From Chaetorhynchus papuensis (Eukaryota; Chordata; Aves; Passeriformes; Rhipiduridae): a DNA stretch of 64,000 nt. The stretch spans positions 62,001-126,000 of the forward strand of contig VWYX01001318.1 in assembly GCA_013396525.1 (NCBI GenBank), in the 5' to 3' direction. Under the pieces are notes generated by a model, which ran no database searches, was not told where the DNA came from, and saw nothing but the letters and a program-made list of their open reading frames with translations. Positions 1-13,100 of this stretch are shown in pieces. How positions within the stretch are numbered: position 1 is the first letter of the stretch; every line of letters begins with the position of its first letter. A program made the translations under genes and the position numbers.

Positions 1-264
1 ATGTCTATGAAAAGACACGCTGTGCTTTACAGGCAACCTGGCTATATCTCTCTGAGGTATCTCTAACATGCTCCAGAACTACAGGATTAATAAGATTTTA
101 CCTCTGCATATCACATTGCATGGACACTGGGTGATGTTTTGGTGTCAGTATTCTTTAAAGAATGTTAGAAAAGCTGCAGGGTGAAGAAGGGGGCTGTGGA
201 AGTTATTCCAAAGACTAAGAAAGCGTATTAGAGCAGGAGACTTGGATGAAACCCATCTGGTTGG

Positions 265-284
265 AAAAAAAAAAAAAAAAAAAA
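265..284. repeat. Poly(A) run, 20 nt
   Basis: An uninterrupted run of 20 A. No retroposed body or target-site duplication was recognised next to it, so it may be simple sequence or the tail of a decayed retroposon. Confidence 0.8.
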
Positions 285-825
285 GGTTGAGAAATGAACT
301 GATTAGATTTATGAAAATATTCATGGAAAAAAGGAACTCTTTTATCTAGTGAAGAAAAGCAGAAAAATAACTGAGGCCTGGTTAATTCAAATGAAAAATG
401 AAGCACAAATCTTCCATGGGATGGTGGGTAATTCAGTGCTCCATAAGGGAAATGAGTGAAGCACCTATCTTGTGCTCCTGCCTTTCATGTGAACACTCCA
501 GAGACACCACATACTTCTAGAAACACAAATGACCGATGTTGATATTGAGATATTCCAGTCACACATCAGGACCTGTGGTACCTCAGAGGTCTGAGTAGAT
601 AATTAACTTTTCTGGCTCCAGAACGTATAGTTATGCATTTTAGAATACTTGTACTGTCATAGCAGTTGGCTATATTGGTTATAGCACTTGGCTGCAGTCT
701 TCCATGTATAGCTACTTGATGGTGCTTACACCACTCTAATCAGAGACTGTGACAGCCTTATTAGTAGCCGTGGAGATGCTCTGCACTTTCACCCATTTAG
801 AAAACATTATCTTGGCTGGGGTTGT

Positions 826-1062
826 AGTTAAGCGGGCGGCCAATGAGCTGAGCAGTGGCTGAACTCCCAGCTGCCACGTGTGTGCATACAGAACGGGTGT
901 GCGAGGCAGTGCCCGTACCTGGTGAGGGAGCTGCCAAAGCCGGCGTTGTAGGGCAGCCCCGGCGAGCAGCTGGGGAGTGATGTGGTGCCGGTGACGTTTG
1001 CAATGTTGCCCCTTGCAAAGGGGCAGCCTTCTCACTTCCGAGGAGCAGCAGCCCACGGTTTC
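826..1062. promoter_or_regulatory. CpG-dense patch in intron 1, possible regulatory element
   Basis: This stretch contains about 14 CpG in roughly 235 bp, while the surrounding kilobases have very few. It includes a CCAAT pentamer at 840-844 and a CACGTG E-box at 875-880. It is too short for a classical CpG island. The open frames over it on the minus strand lack recognisable domains and are probably a by-product of higher GC. It could be a small enhancer or alternative promoter of PPM1H, or a decayed GC-rich repeat; the sequence alone cannot decide. Confidence 0.3.
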
Positions 1063-4000
1063 ACACTAACAAGGCTGAAATTTGAAAGTGGGTCTTGAAG
1101 ATCGCTTCTCACAGCTGCTCTGTAAAATACCCAAAAAGGATTCTGCGAAAGCCCATCTTTGGCAGTTTGCAGTCTTGGAAAAACCTCATTTTCATTAGGG
1201 GGTGCCTGTACTTGGAGCATTTGTATTTCTGCTAGGCTATTTACTATATTGCCATATATACCCTAGTGTTGCTTTGACTGCTAGAAGATGACTTACTTTT
1301 ATTTTGATTAATTCTGATTAATTAAAGGCGAGCATTTGTGTCACCACATTTCCTTTTCCTTTTGATTTAATTTTATTCAGCCCCCAAGGAGTTATAAAAT
1401 ATCTATGAACTTTCTGCAGTATCTACATAAATACTTAATTGTGAGGTGACTGTATTAGTAGAATTTATTGTTCCTTATTTGGGTTTAATGTTTGCATGTC
1501 ATTTCATAACACAAGCAATGAAAAGAGAAGCCTGCTAAATTTCATGTATACAGAAAGTAATGACTCCTTGTCAGAAACAGTGTAGGGATTTCTGTGTGTC
1601 TGTCTCCTTCTCTCTAAATATAAATATAAGCATTAGAATATATTTATAGATATATAAAATATCTGTGTTTGTAAATATTTGTATATGGGTATATGTTTTA
1701 GAACAAGTTTCCAGCAAGATATGACAGACCATGTGAATCAGCTATTTATGACCTCACATGTGCAGAAACCTTTCAGGACAGCTGGTTCAAGGCAGGGCTG
1801 ACATTTTAACTTTCCTGCTCTGCTTGGTCTTACCTTTGTGCTGTAATTGTAAAGAGTAGTATTTTCATTACGAGTCCCTTTCTTTTCGTAATCTTATTCT
1901 AGACTACTGGAGTTGGAAATAGCATAATTGGGGTAAAAAGATAAGTGTATTATCCTTTGCCTGATTCAAAATATGTATTAAAGGGAAACTGATTTTACAG
2001 AACAAACAGAAACCCCCACATAACTGTGGACAAAATAAGTCAAAATTGAAGGACAGATGCACACTTGTTTATCACATCTCTCAGGAGCAGATCCATAGCT
2101 TGAAGTTTGCAGAGGAAAATTTCCAAGCCAAACTTACCCGAGGAGTAAGGCTCCAAGGTGAATACTCTCAGACTTCTTGAAAATATCTTGATTTATCTGT
2201 TCTCTTTGGCCAGGCCTGGTTGTCAGTCAGAGAGGGTGTATGGGCCAGTGGGTCAGCAGATGCTTAGCTGGGGATTGGGCATTACACAAGCTGACTCTTC
2301 CCCTGAAAGGAAAGATGTGCAGGAGGAGCTGCAAATAATCTTAGAAGATTTGTTTAATAAGAAAAGGGGAGAACACAGGGACTATGGTGATATCTGGGAC
2401 AGAGACAGGCATGGTGTTGTGGTGCTTCAAGGGGCACAAGGATGAGAGAAACCAAGTTTCAGCATCTCTGCTGCTATCATTCCAGTCTTCTGAAATGAAG
2501 AGCAGACAAGGAAGCTCTCTATTGACCTTCATGAGGGCATCAGTGGCCTTGTTCCTAATAATTAATGTACTAAAGCAAGGGCGAGTTGATACTGCAGAGC
2601 AAAAATAAAACTTACCAGAAATAAGTGGGGTTTTTTTAGCATTTTGTTGAAGTATAATCTATTCTTAATGGAAATCTTTTTATAAGTTCTTAGGCTGAGC
2701 ATTTAAAAATATTGATTATAGGACTAGTGGTTTTAAGTGAAAAGATGCTTTATATGCCACAACATAAGGGGAAAGAGAACTCAGTTTGTGTCCTAGTTTA
2801 TGGTGTTAAGGAAATGCAGAGATTGCCGTCTTCCTCCTCTTCAGGGTAAAAAATTAGAAATGAAGTTACGAAAGTGAAAGAAAAGCCAAAAAAACCTGTA
2901 ATGCACAGAACTGAAAAGTTAGTGACAGTTTTTTGTAATTACATCTGTTAAAGTACTTTTATGTTCCAGAATGCTGTTTGGACCATTGACTTCTGAACTC
3001 ATACATCAGCTAACTAGGAGCCTAAACAATTTTGCTAAGAGTGTTTTTTCTTTTTAGTTGTAGTACTCATTTCTTGTGGAGCATGTAGAAGAATTTGAAC
3101 ACTGATATTTCAGTTGGTTTCAATAACAAATGTTCCATGGAGCACTCAGAATCCTTAGATTTTAAAAATAAGCTGACAAAATATACAATAAAATCCATAC
3201 TGTGTGTGCTAGTCCTTTTATCAAAATTTACCAAAGGTGATGACATCCATCATCTAATACAATGTAGTAACAAGGATCTGAACGTTTAATGCTGCCAAAC
3301 TTCCTTTGAAGTCCAGACATCAGGGATATTCAATGAAATCTGATCTTTGTCAGGAGGATTTGACGTTCATGGGACCACTAAATTTCAGAAAAGCTACAAG
3401 TCTAACCTTGCCTCTTAAAAATTTACGTACACTGGTATAGTTGAGTTGGTGTATACAATCTAAGACACAGATGTGCTGTTTTGCTATTCTTTGCATCCAC
3501 GCAAAAGAACTGGGATGTGACTTTATGGGGGTTGGAGGACTAGCCTTTTTTTTGTGATAAACTATTGAGGTATCTCAGCTTGCAGTCCGTATCAAAGACT
3601 GATTGTTCATATGAGTTATTACCTTAGGGTTTAATTCTACATCTGTTGAAGTCAGTTAAGTGCCTTCCCTTTGGATTTAATTGTTTGAGAATGTGAGTCT
3701 TTGGAAATATATATGACTTGGAGGTAGAGGTTCTGAAAAAATAAATCTCTTCTATGTGTATATCATTTGTCTAGTACAAAGGTGGTTTGACTTTCAAATA
3801 GGAGAAAATAATTCTCCAGATATGTATTTATCACTTTGACCTGTGCAAGTGCAAATTTTACTGAGATGGGGAAACCTGGGAAATAAGTATTTTATACCTG
3901 AATTACCTGAAGAATCAGCTCAGAAAAAAGGTGTGTTTTGCACATGTGGTACCATCTGTTCTAGGCACTGTACATTAAACCTCAGTGGGGGGTTTTTGTT

Positions 4001-7000
4001 GGTTTTATTTTTCTTCCTAATGTATTGCTATTATGTAGTGTTTAATCCTGAGTTTGGGGGAGGATGTACGTGACCTCACGTTAAAGTCCCAAAGGTATAC
4101 AGGAGTGTAATGTTGATTGTTCCCAAGTGATGTTCCGTCTGCTCTCACTGGCGTGGCTCCTGTGAGACAGCTCATGTTCTTTAGGGACCTTCCCTGTTCT
4201 TGGGGTGCTGAATCTTCCAGTGTGGGCTTGAAACTGGTTGGCTGGGCATGCTAAATCATAGTCTGGTAGCACAGTGTTACATTTGGTGTGTGACCACGGG
4301 GTGTGCTGCAGTGCTGGAGGAGTAATCACAATTGTCTTTAAAAAGTCAAAAGCCGCCCCTTTTTTTCTTTTGTCATTGGCTCTCTTGTTTTAGTAAAAGT
4401 GATTGGAAGAATCTCTTGAGTTGTGACCAAAAGAGCCACAACTGACTTGAAAAGGGTAGTGTAAGGAAAGTGGGAGGTATTTGGGAGGGTGTGGGTGACA
4501 TTTGTGGCTGAAGACTTGACTCGTGGTCAGTGGTGGCTGGAAACCATCTCAGTAACTGCATGTGTTGTCTGTGCTGTTGTATACACAGGTTTTCTCTCTC
4601 AGTGCTTTGTCCTTGACACTGGAATGAATGCTACCCTGATGTCAGTGTTTATCCTGGGGATTGGAGAAGATGGAAGGCCCTGGCCAGCCCAAGAGCTGTT
4701 GGGTTAATTGAAGAACTGATGAGAGGAAAAAACTGTTGGCACCAGCAACCAGGAAAGGCTTGTGGGTGAGACTAACGCTGTGGTTGCTGACAGAAAGGTC
4801 CAAGTGTGGCAAAGCAGCTGTTATGTGGGGGTGATCCACAAGCTGGGTTGATAGCTGATGGTTGCTGGGTTGATTTGCTAATCTCTGGTTTTGTTCAGTT
4901 TGTGCTGAAAAACTTCCAGAGCTGTTTCAACCTGTCATTTTTAAAGGCAAATGAACTGGTTTGTCTCTTAAGGCTTCCTCAGCAGTACCTTTCAGGTGCT
5001 GCACCAGCTGAAAGGAGATGTTTTGCTGCAAAGAAGTTGTATCTGTTTATCCCACCTCACTTTTAAGGGTGGAGGGCTTGTCCCTCAAACTGCAATGCAC
5101 AAGTTAAGCAGTTTGCCTGGCAACAGACGTGATGAGATAGCAAAAGCAGAAAGACACAGAGGAACAGTACAATGCAGAGCTATAGGAGCAAAATTAGAAA
5201 TGGGCTGACTGAGATGAAGTGCTAAAAGCTGCATTCTGTTAATACTACTGCAAGCCTGCAAGGCAGGCTGGATGGAGGAGGAGACTGGGGTTACTGTCAC
5301 TAAACATGGGAGAGAAGAGGAAGCAAGTGGATGCAGAACAGGGAAAGAGTGAGTGGCCATGTGGTATGCATTAAAATAACTTTAAGGTGATGCACCCAAA
5401 CAGGAAGGCAGCCTGGTGACTGGCACAACCAAGTCAGCAGTGATGCCTTGCAGGCACAAGGCTCTTGCTGTGGGCAGTTTGTGCTGCCGAGTGGTGCCTT
5501 GGCACGGGCTTCAAGCCAAGTGCCACGGTTGTTTGGACTGACTGAGGGGTTTGGGTCATGCTGTTTGGTGCTCTCAGGCAATGCTTTGGTGCAGTTCTCC
5601 AAGCCTCTTCAAGGCTGTTAAAGGGCATCGCTACCAGAGCTGCTGATCCTGCCATGCTTTGAGATTTGCCTTTTTCTGGGTTTAGTTTAGGAAGGCCATA
5701 TCCTTCTCATGATGCCTCGTTCTTGCCTTGAGATCCCAACAAACCCTGAAAGCTTTGAGCTCAGAACAACTGCTGTAATACCATTCTTAGATGACTGGGG
5801 TAGTGCTGGCAAATTGATGAATAGACTCAAAAGTCTATTCTGGTCTCTTGTGACGTGGGGGTGAAATGTATTTTTCATACCTTAGAAGTCCAGAACCCAT
5901 TAGGATTTATCACTTTGATATTGCAGAGACCAGGGACAGGATTTTCAGACTTATGTAGTGTGTACAGCCACTTAATCTCAGTCTGGTTTAGAAATTATTT
6001 TAAAAAGATGTCTTTACTCATTCAAGATACTGGGAATAATATTTTCAAATTCTTTTTAAGAAAAATACGTGCAACAGAGAAACATTCGTCAAGATATGGC
6101 TTAATTGGTTTTTGTGTAAGTTTAATAAATATTTCAGTGAAGTGACCTGAACACTTTTCTGGCTGTTCCTAGAGCTCAAAAATGTACCTGGTCTGTGAAA
6201 GCAGGAGGAGACTTACAGTATGCCACAGGAAGTAAATTCTTGAGTCAGGATGCTTATTATGGAGAGGCTTCTATTAGATTACATGACTTGCAAATATCTG
6301 TAATAACTATTTAAAAGAAAAACATTCTGCTTAAACTTGAACTTTCTTATAGTTGAGACTAAATCCTTATCTGAGAGTTCAGTTTGTCCAAAAGGGTCTT
6401 TTCTGTCTTTTCTCCAACTGAAGAATTTAGAAGGCATCATTATGTCTTCAAAATGTTGTTAATTTCTTCTTGTTAATTTCTTCAAATTATTGTTAATGTA
6501 AGTAGTCTGAAACAAAAAACTAAAACAGCCTTTTAGTGTCATGAAGCAAAATAGTTATGAAAATAAGTTGTAAACACTGATAAAGATATCAGAATCTTGG
6601 GTGCACCCCGTTCTTTTGGTCTGTCTAATGCATTGCAGGGCTCATTACTTCCCTTTGCATTAACCATGTAGACAGAGCTCTCTGCAACAGTCAGGGACTT
6701 GTCCCAGGGTCATCAATTTCTGTTCACCAGCAGCTTTCACTGAATTTACTTCTGTTTCCTGAAAGTATTTAATTAGTACTGATAGTCTGTTTTTTTGACT
6801 AGTGCTTCTGTGCATTCTTCTGCAAAAAGAGTTTTTCAGTTGTGGAGTTGAAGGACACTTTGCCATTTGTTTCAGTGGAAGCAGGGTACAGCCAAGACTA
6901 GCTGTGCGTGTTCAGAATGTCAGTCTGCATATGCAGTTATTGCATCTGAAGATCAATTTATGTAGTCAGCTGAAAATATAACTTAATTATATGGTTCAGT

Positions 7001-7177
7001 GAGAAACTGTGTAGTACAGCTGTAGCTAGTGAAATCCAGTGTGAAGGGAACATACAATTTTAAAACAGAATCATCATCTGTAAACCCAGAGAAAAAGGAG
7101 CTAAGTGAGGATTTTGTTTTTCTGGAAAAACATGAATACAACAATACAGCACTTCAAACATGGTCTCTGCATGCATG

Positions 7178-7248
7178 TTGTGGGGTTTTTTTGTCGGTGG
7201 GGTTTTTTTGTTAGTTTTTCTATTGGTTGTTATGGGGGTTTTTTCCCC
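7178..7248. repeat. T/G-rich low-complexity tract
   Basis: Alternating T runs and G runs (several ggggtttttt units) on the + strand. The composition resembles the second tract at 34413-34480. No coding or structural role is visible. Confidence 0.65.
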
Positions 7249-10080
7249 TAAATAGAAGCGGCTGGCTTGTGGGTGCTGTCCCTTTGCAGGAAAAATTCTG
7301 GTCCAGTATTTCATTTTGAGTGTAGCATTGCAGGGATGAGAGCCTGGGTATAGGGCCTTACAGGAGCTCTGTTTTCCAGATGTTTAGACGGTATTGAAGA
7401 GGAGATACATGAATGTTCTCTGATTTTGGTGATCTGGAGAACACTGGGTTTGCCTATGGGTACATCCTGGGAAAATCGTTGTGGCATCAGTGTTTCTGTG
7501 CAGAAATTGTGGAAAAACTGATATGTCTCTAGGAGGTGCCTTGTCACATCTTAAGATGTGATGTCTTTTGGAGTCTCTTCAGTAAATGTTTTTTTGTAAA
7601 GCTCCTTCTATTGGACCAATGGTCTCCAAAATGAGGTGTGCAAGATGATCCCTGGGGCTACAGGAAGGAAAATAGTAGAAAATGTATATAATATATAAAT
7701 AAATTTTAAATTAAAAATTACAAATATTTTATTAATAAATATACATATGTTGTGGGTACATGGTCAAAATTTGATTTTATTGATGGGATGCACAATGAGG
7801 GGGAGTCACTGCAGGGGACAGTAGGGTATTGCCTCAAATAAATACACACAAATTACAAAACTTAAGTCCTGTTGAAAACTTTACTCGTTACAGGGTGTTT
7901 GTTTCATTTAAAAATATTTTTCTTTTTATTTGCTTGTGCTGACAGGGTCTCTTCTTCCCTTCTATCCCTCAGGGTGTGCTGCCTGTGCAGCCAGTCTTCC
8001 TTGCATGGACAGAGTGTCTCAGCTGCTTCAGGTGGCTATCACTTCTACACACATTTACGTTCCAACCCAAGACCTTAGTAAAGCCTTATGTTATGTTTTG
8101 ACATGCTGTTATGTTAACAAAAAAAAATGAAGGGATGCTTTCTCTGTCAAGGATGAGTCATCCTGACTGCCTTTCTGTTGTACCAGTTAAGGCTGTCTTC
8201 ACATTAGGGCCACTTTTTTCCTATTTGCTCCAGCCTGGACCTTCCTCTTCTCAGGAATGGCAGATGTGGAGAGAAAGAGCCCAGGATTAAAAGCACTTTC
8301 TCATTCACCCATCATCCTTTGGAAAAGCAGGTACATGAACCAAATCCTTTCTCTTCTAAAGTTCCTGTTGTGATTTGAGGGAATGTTGTAAATGTTCTGA
8401 TCACAGTTGGCAATCCAGATACAACTGAAATTTACTTGGTTTTGAGTGCTGGTATTTAATGAAAAGTCCTATTTCTTGCTTTTTGTTATTTATAATATTA
8501 TCTCCTTTACAAAATCATTACCTTCAGAGTAAAGAGTTCATGATCTAGGTTTTGAGCAAAGAATTTGAATGCATCACAGAGAAGGACATTACTTCAAAGC
8601 AGGTGCATCTTTTTGCTTCTGAATATTTTTTAGAGATGTGAGAATCATCCATTTTTGTAGCCCTTTCTGTGGATAGATGCTTACTTTATGTAATGCACTT
8701 TTTTTCTTTGATGCTGCTCCATCTCTCCTTGCCCACAGCCTCAGGCACCCATTGGTTGCAGCCAGCCTCCATCCTTGCTGGTATGGGAGTCAAAGGCAAT
8801 GAGCTCTGCTGCACTGTCATGGGCTATGTTCATGATACTCAAGACATCATTCTTGGTAGTGTAATGTTTGGTCTCTTTTGCTTAGGAGTTTTTAATAATA
8901 TTTAATTACACTGCTTCTTCAGATCTCTAGACTGTATATTACTTTTCCCCGTATTCTAGAGAGGGATCTTAATAGCACTGTTTGTAGGCCTCCCTGCTCA
9001 ATTAGTGTTTGATGCTGATTATAGAAATCTTGAGCTGGGGGTTCTGAAACTATTAGAAAGGTTTATTTTTATCTGGAATTTGTATGCTAGCAGATGTTAA
9101 TACTGACTGTAGGACTGTGGCTGTAGATCTTTCTTTTCTGTATTTTCTGGGGAATACCACACCATGTAAGATTATTTCAGAAATTATAACATTTCCTAGG
9201 GAGAATCCTGTTGCCCTCACCAAGATCCCCTAGGTCGTTTAAGAAAACAACAAAAAAGGAATTGCTACAAACAAATGTATGTCTACTTTTGAAATACCTA
9301 TTTTGAAAGCCAATTAAAAAACAGGAATTATGAAAGGAAACTGTGCATTTTTATTTAAGGAACTTTTCTTAATAGCTGGCTGACTGAGTACATACACTGT
9401 AACCCAGCTTTTGTACTGGAAGTTTGACCTGATTATTTAATATTTTGTTTTGTTTAATTCTACAAAGTTGCATCCCTGCCAGGTATCTACTGACTTCACT
9501 AACAACATTCCTCTTTTGCTCTCATTTGTTGTGAAGTCTAGATAAGTGATCTCTGGAAAAAAAGTAGGCTGTAAATTCCAGTTGTGCCTGTCACTGACCT
9601 TGCTGAAATAATTTTGCAGGCTTTACCCTGGACATGATTGTCTTGTACTACCACAGCACTCTGGAGTTAATAGACAGGTACCAGCTCAAAAAATGGGGTA
9701 ATGGTAGAGGTTGAGTTTAAACTGCACAGCTACCAATGTAAGTGTTTTTATGGGGTGGTACTGGCAGGTCAGGTTTGGGGATTTTTAATACAAATGCATT
9801 TTTCACTTATGTCTTTTACTGGCTTGAACCTGTTTAACTGCGTGGTAAGGCACCCATCAGCATCTGTTCTGAGTGTCTCTGGCTGATGGAATATGCTGAG
9901 CTGGGACCCACCAGGCTGAAACATGGGCCACTTATAGCTGGAGTTGTTGGCCAGCTTTTCTGCAGGAATCAGAATTTTGCTGCTGCTTGTTTGACTGGTA
10001 GTGCTCTTCTTGACTAACTGATGTCTAGTAGTCTTCGTTGTTGCTGTTTGCTTTGTTGATCATTAGCAATGATACTAATT

Positions 10081-10085
10081 AAAAA

Positions 10086-10120
<35 letters not shown>

Positions 10121-10123
10121 AAC
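10081..10123. repeat. (AG)n microsatellite, imperfect
   Basis: A purine-only tract: six A, then nine AG repeats, then A/G-mixed sequence including AAAGAGAG and AAAAAGAGA. Likely length-variable. Confidence 0.9.
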
Positions 10124-13100
10124 CTTCATTTTCAGTAGGAAATTTGTAGATACCCTCCAGTACAGCTCTTCCCTAATGTAGAAGCCATCCCATGCAAAAC
10201 ATGAAGGTTGCCTCTTCTGTTTGGCATGAGGTCCTGCTTATAGCCAGCTCCAGGCTTCCTGAGCTGGAGTGAAATTCGGAGGGAATTAGGAGGCATGGTG
10301 ACAGATCCAGATCATGTCAGCCCTGGAGACGTGTCCTCCTGAGTCTGTATTTGAGCCCAGTTGGCAGAACTAACATCTTGTGACTGGGCATCTCCAGTGA
10401 ATGAATAAAATTAGTTGATTCAGTTGTTCAGCTGGGCGTGGAGACGACAGAAATTCTGTGTAGCACAAACTTAAAAGAGTAAGTTCCATGTATCCATTTT
10501 TACATGGCTGATGCTGTTGGCTCCTTTACTGGTCGTGCTCACCTGCAGCTGGGAATGTGCAGGATTTGGTATTTTTACACCAGGATTCAGTTTTTGTTGT
10601 ATGCCTCTTTGCAGGAATGCTGATGGTGATGGGTGAAGTACTTGAGTGTCAGCTGCTGGCTACTCCAGTGTGTGTCTGTGTCACAGCAAGAATTGTTACA
10701 CTGCAGTTGATACATTTGCAAAGGGCATTTTTCAACTAGTTTTACACATTCAGAGTTGGAATGTATCCCAGCAGGAAGAAGTAATCATGATGAAAGAAGC
10801 TTTTGGCAGCATTGCACTTGCGTTGCACCCAGGTCCGTGCTTGGGATGGAGAGGCAATGCCTGGCGGTGTCACATCTTTGCAGGCACAGCTCGTGGACTG
10901 GCCCAGGAGCTTGCAGCTACTGTGTTCTTCCCCAGCAGATACAGAAGGGGTCCTAAAACCTGGCACTGAAGTTCTTGGCTTGGAAGGAAAGAAGGAATGC
11001 TGCTCTAATTAAATTTGATTTATTTTAGTGCTTTGCTTTTACTTCTGGTTTGCCTGCTCTCCTTGAAGGTGGAAACAGTCCTAAAATTTTTTTGCTTTGC
11101 TATATGTAACTACTGTGTGGGTGTTGCTGGGAGAGATGGAAACAAGGGGCTGAGAAATGATCCCCATTTTTTTTAAATTAAAAGTGGTGTGTATTATTTG
11201 CCTGGTTTGGGGGACAGATATGAGTATGTGTGTACATTGATTTTTTTTTCAGTGTAGTATTTCTACCCTGATTGCTTTCAGCCTATCATATGTAATTTAA
11301 TTATTGAAACGTCTTGCCTGGCTTCGTTATTTGGGTAATATGAAAGATAAATTCCCGGTTCAAGTCCTTATTCGTGACTTATCACCTAAGCATTTACATA
11401 TAAGCGTGTGGCATGTGTGTGTTGAGGGTTAGGGGAGAAGAACCTTGCCTGCTTCCCTGACAAGGACATGCCTGCAAGTGCTTCTCCAGCAGAGCTCAGA
11501 GAATTGCAGTGGAAGCATTGCTTGTGCATCATGTGGAAGGGAGCGGCTGTTCCTACAATTACTGAGGTACACTTACACTTGGTAAGAAGGGGCTGTGTGG
11601 GCAGCTTCCATCAATTCTGCTCAAATTAATCAAATCCTTCACAGAGGACCTATTGATATCTGAGTATAAAGTAAGAGCTAAAAGGCCTCCGTTCATTAAT
11701 TTTTAACAGCTCAAATGGCTTCCAGGCTTTTGATTTTTTTTAAGGCAAATCATAAAACAGTAATTCACATGGGAAAAAATTTGTCACATTTAAACAGCAG
11801 CAGAATCCTGTGGGACTTTGCCGAGGAACATATGTCCTGATGACTTTTAAAAACCAGTGGCAGGAGACCTGGAGTTCACTCTCACGCTGCATAAACCTGG
11901 GACACCCTCGTCATCAGATGTGTTTAAAAATTGGAAAGGGCTTTATATCATACCAGATACAATGCAGCAGTAGTAAAATGATATACCTGTACTTAAAATC
12001 TTTGTAAAGCTATAATTTTTCAGGGTAAAATTCTTTTAGTTTTTGACTAGACTGATTAGTCAGATGGCTTTGTGAAATAAGTGTTCTGTTAGGTGAGGCT
12101 TTGGTGGTATAACCTCAATTTGCTTTCTAGCCCTCTAATATGTTTCCAGAAGTAACCCTGGGACTATGAAACCCAAATTCCCTGTAGTATGAGACAGTGC
12201 AAAGAAATAGAGCCAGCTGCAGGATAGTGATGCTGGATCTTGGACCTGAACACTGGAGTTGAACTGCCAGGATGTGTCAATCTTTACTGAATGTTTCATG
12301 TTCAGCCATATCCTTAAGCTAATAACTAAGAAGTAACATATGTTGCATAATCCAGTGTTCTATTTTGTTGGAGTTGTATTCCTTCCTAATTTCTTACGTG
12401 GTTACTTAGTACCAGCAAAGAATGGTTTGAATTTTGTGCTTGTTTGTAACTTTAGGATGAAGCCTTTCACCTTCTCTGTAGATGTCTGTAATTGTTAGGA
12501 TTATTTTCATGATTTTAACAAATCTGGATTTAAAGTCAGAGAGCTTTGTCTTGAATTTTATTCGCGCTATGAACGTAAAGAGAGGAGAAAAATTGAAATT
12601 GAGACGTGGTATGTAGTTAAGTGATGGAAAGCAGGAGAGGTTGATAACTTTTAAAATACTTTCTTCAGTGACTTTGAATCTTTAAAATCAAATGTATGTA
12701 ATCAGACAACTCAGCAGTTAAGACAAAGCAAAAATGGTAACCACTGAATCATGAAGTCTGTTCATTAGGTACTTTACAAAGTTAATCCAGGTGATTAGAG
12801 CAGGCTCCTTCACCTGCTGAACTGTGAGGAGGCTTCTTACTGGTTCAGGTGTAGGATGCTTACATTTGGCCCTTTGATTCAGCATAGGTCTGGGCTGAAT
12901 GTTTAAAACAGAAACATAATCTAAAGGTATGGAAAGTGACCAAAAGAAGGTGAATTTATTCATTCCTCTTTTCTGCTATGGCAAACAAGCTAACCCCAAT
13001 CTCTTGAACTCAATTTTCTTGCTTTACAGCCAAACCCTCTGAGATGATTTTGCAAAGCCATTTGCTTGTTGCTCTGCTCTCTTTCACTGCATTATCAAGC

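Larger units (their letters stand above)
1..10080 (+). other. PPM1H: PPM1H intron 1, first part of window
   Basis: No coding exon, RNA gene or clear transposon copy was recognised here. Open frames are short, lack family motifs and are spread over all frames, as expected by chance in AT-rich DNA. Visible structure is limited to a 20-nt A run, a CpG-dense patch near 0.83-1.06 kb, T/G-rich low-complexity DNA near 7.2 kb and very AT-rich DNA near 7.68-7.75 kb. Assignment to intron 1 is inferred because the next coding exon downstream is exon 2 of PPM1H and human PPM1H also has a very long first intron. Confidence 0.7.

Noticed and set aside
7672..7760. AT-rich stretch considered as an origin or matrix-attachment site
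   Set aside because: Composition alone does not support a specific function in a vertebrate intron.
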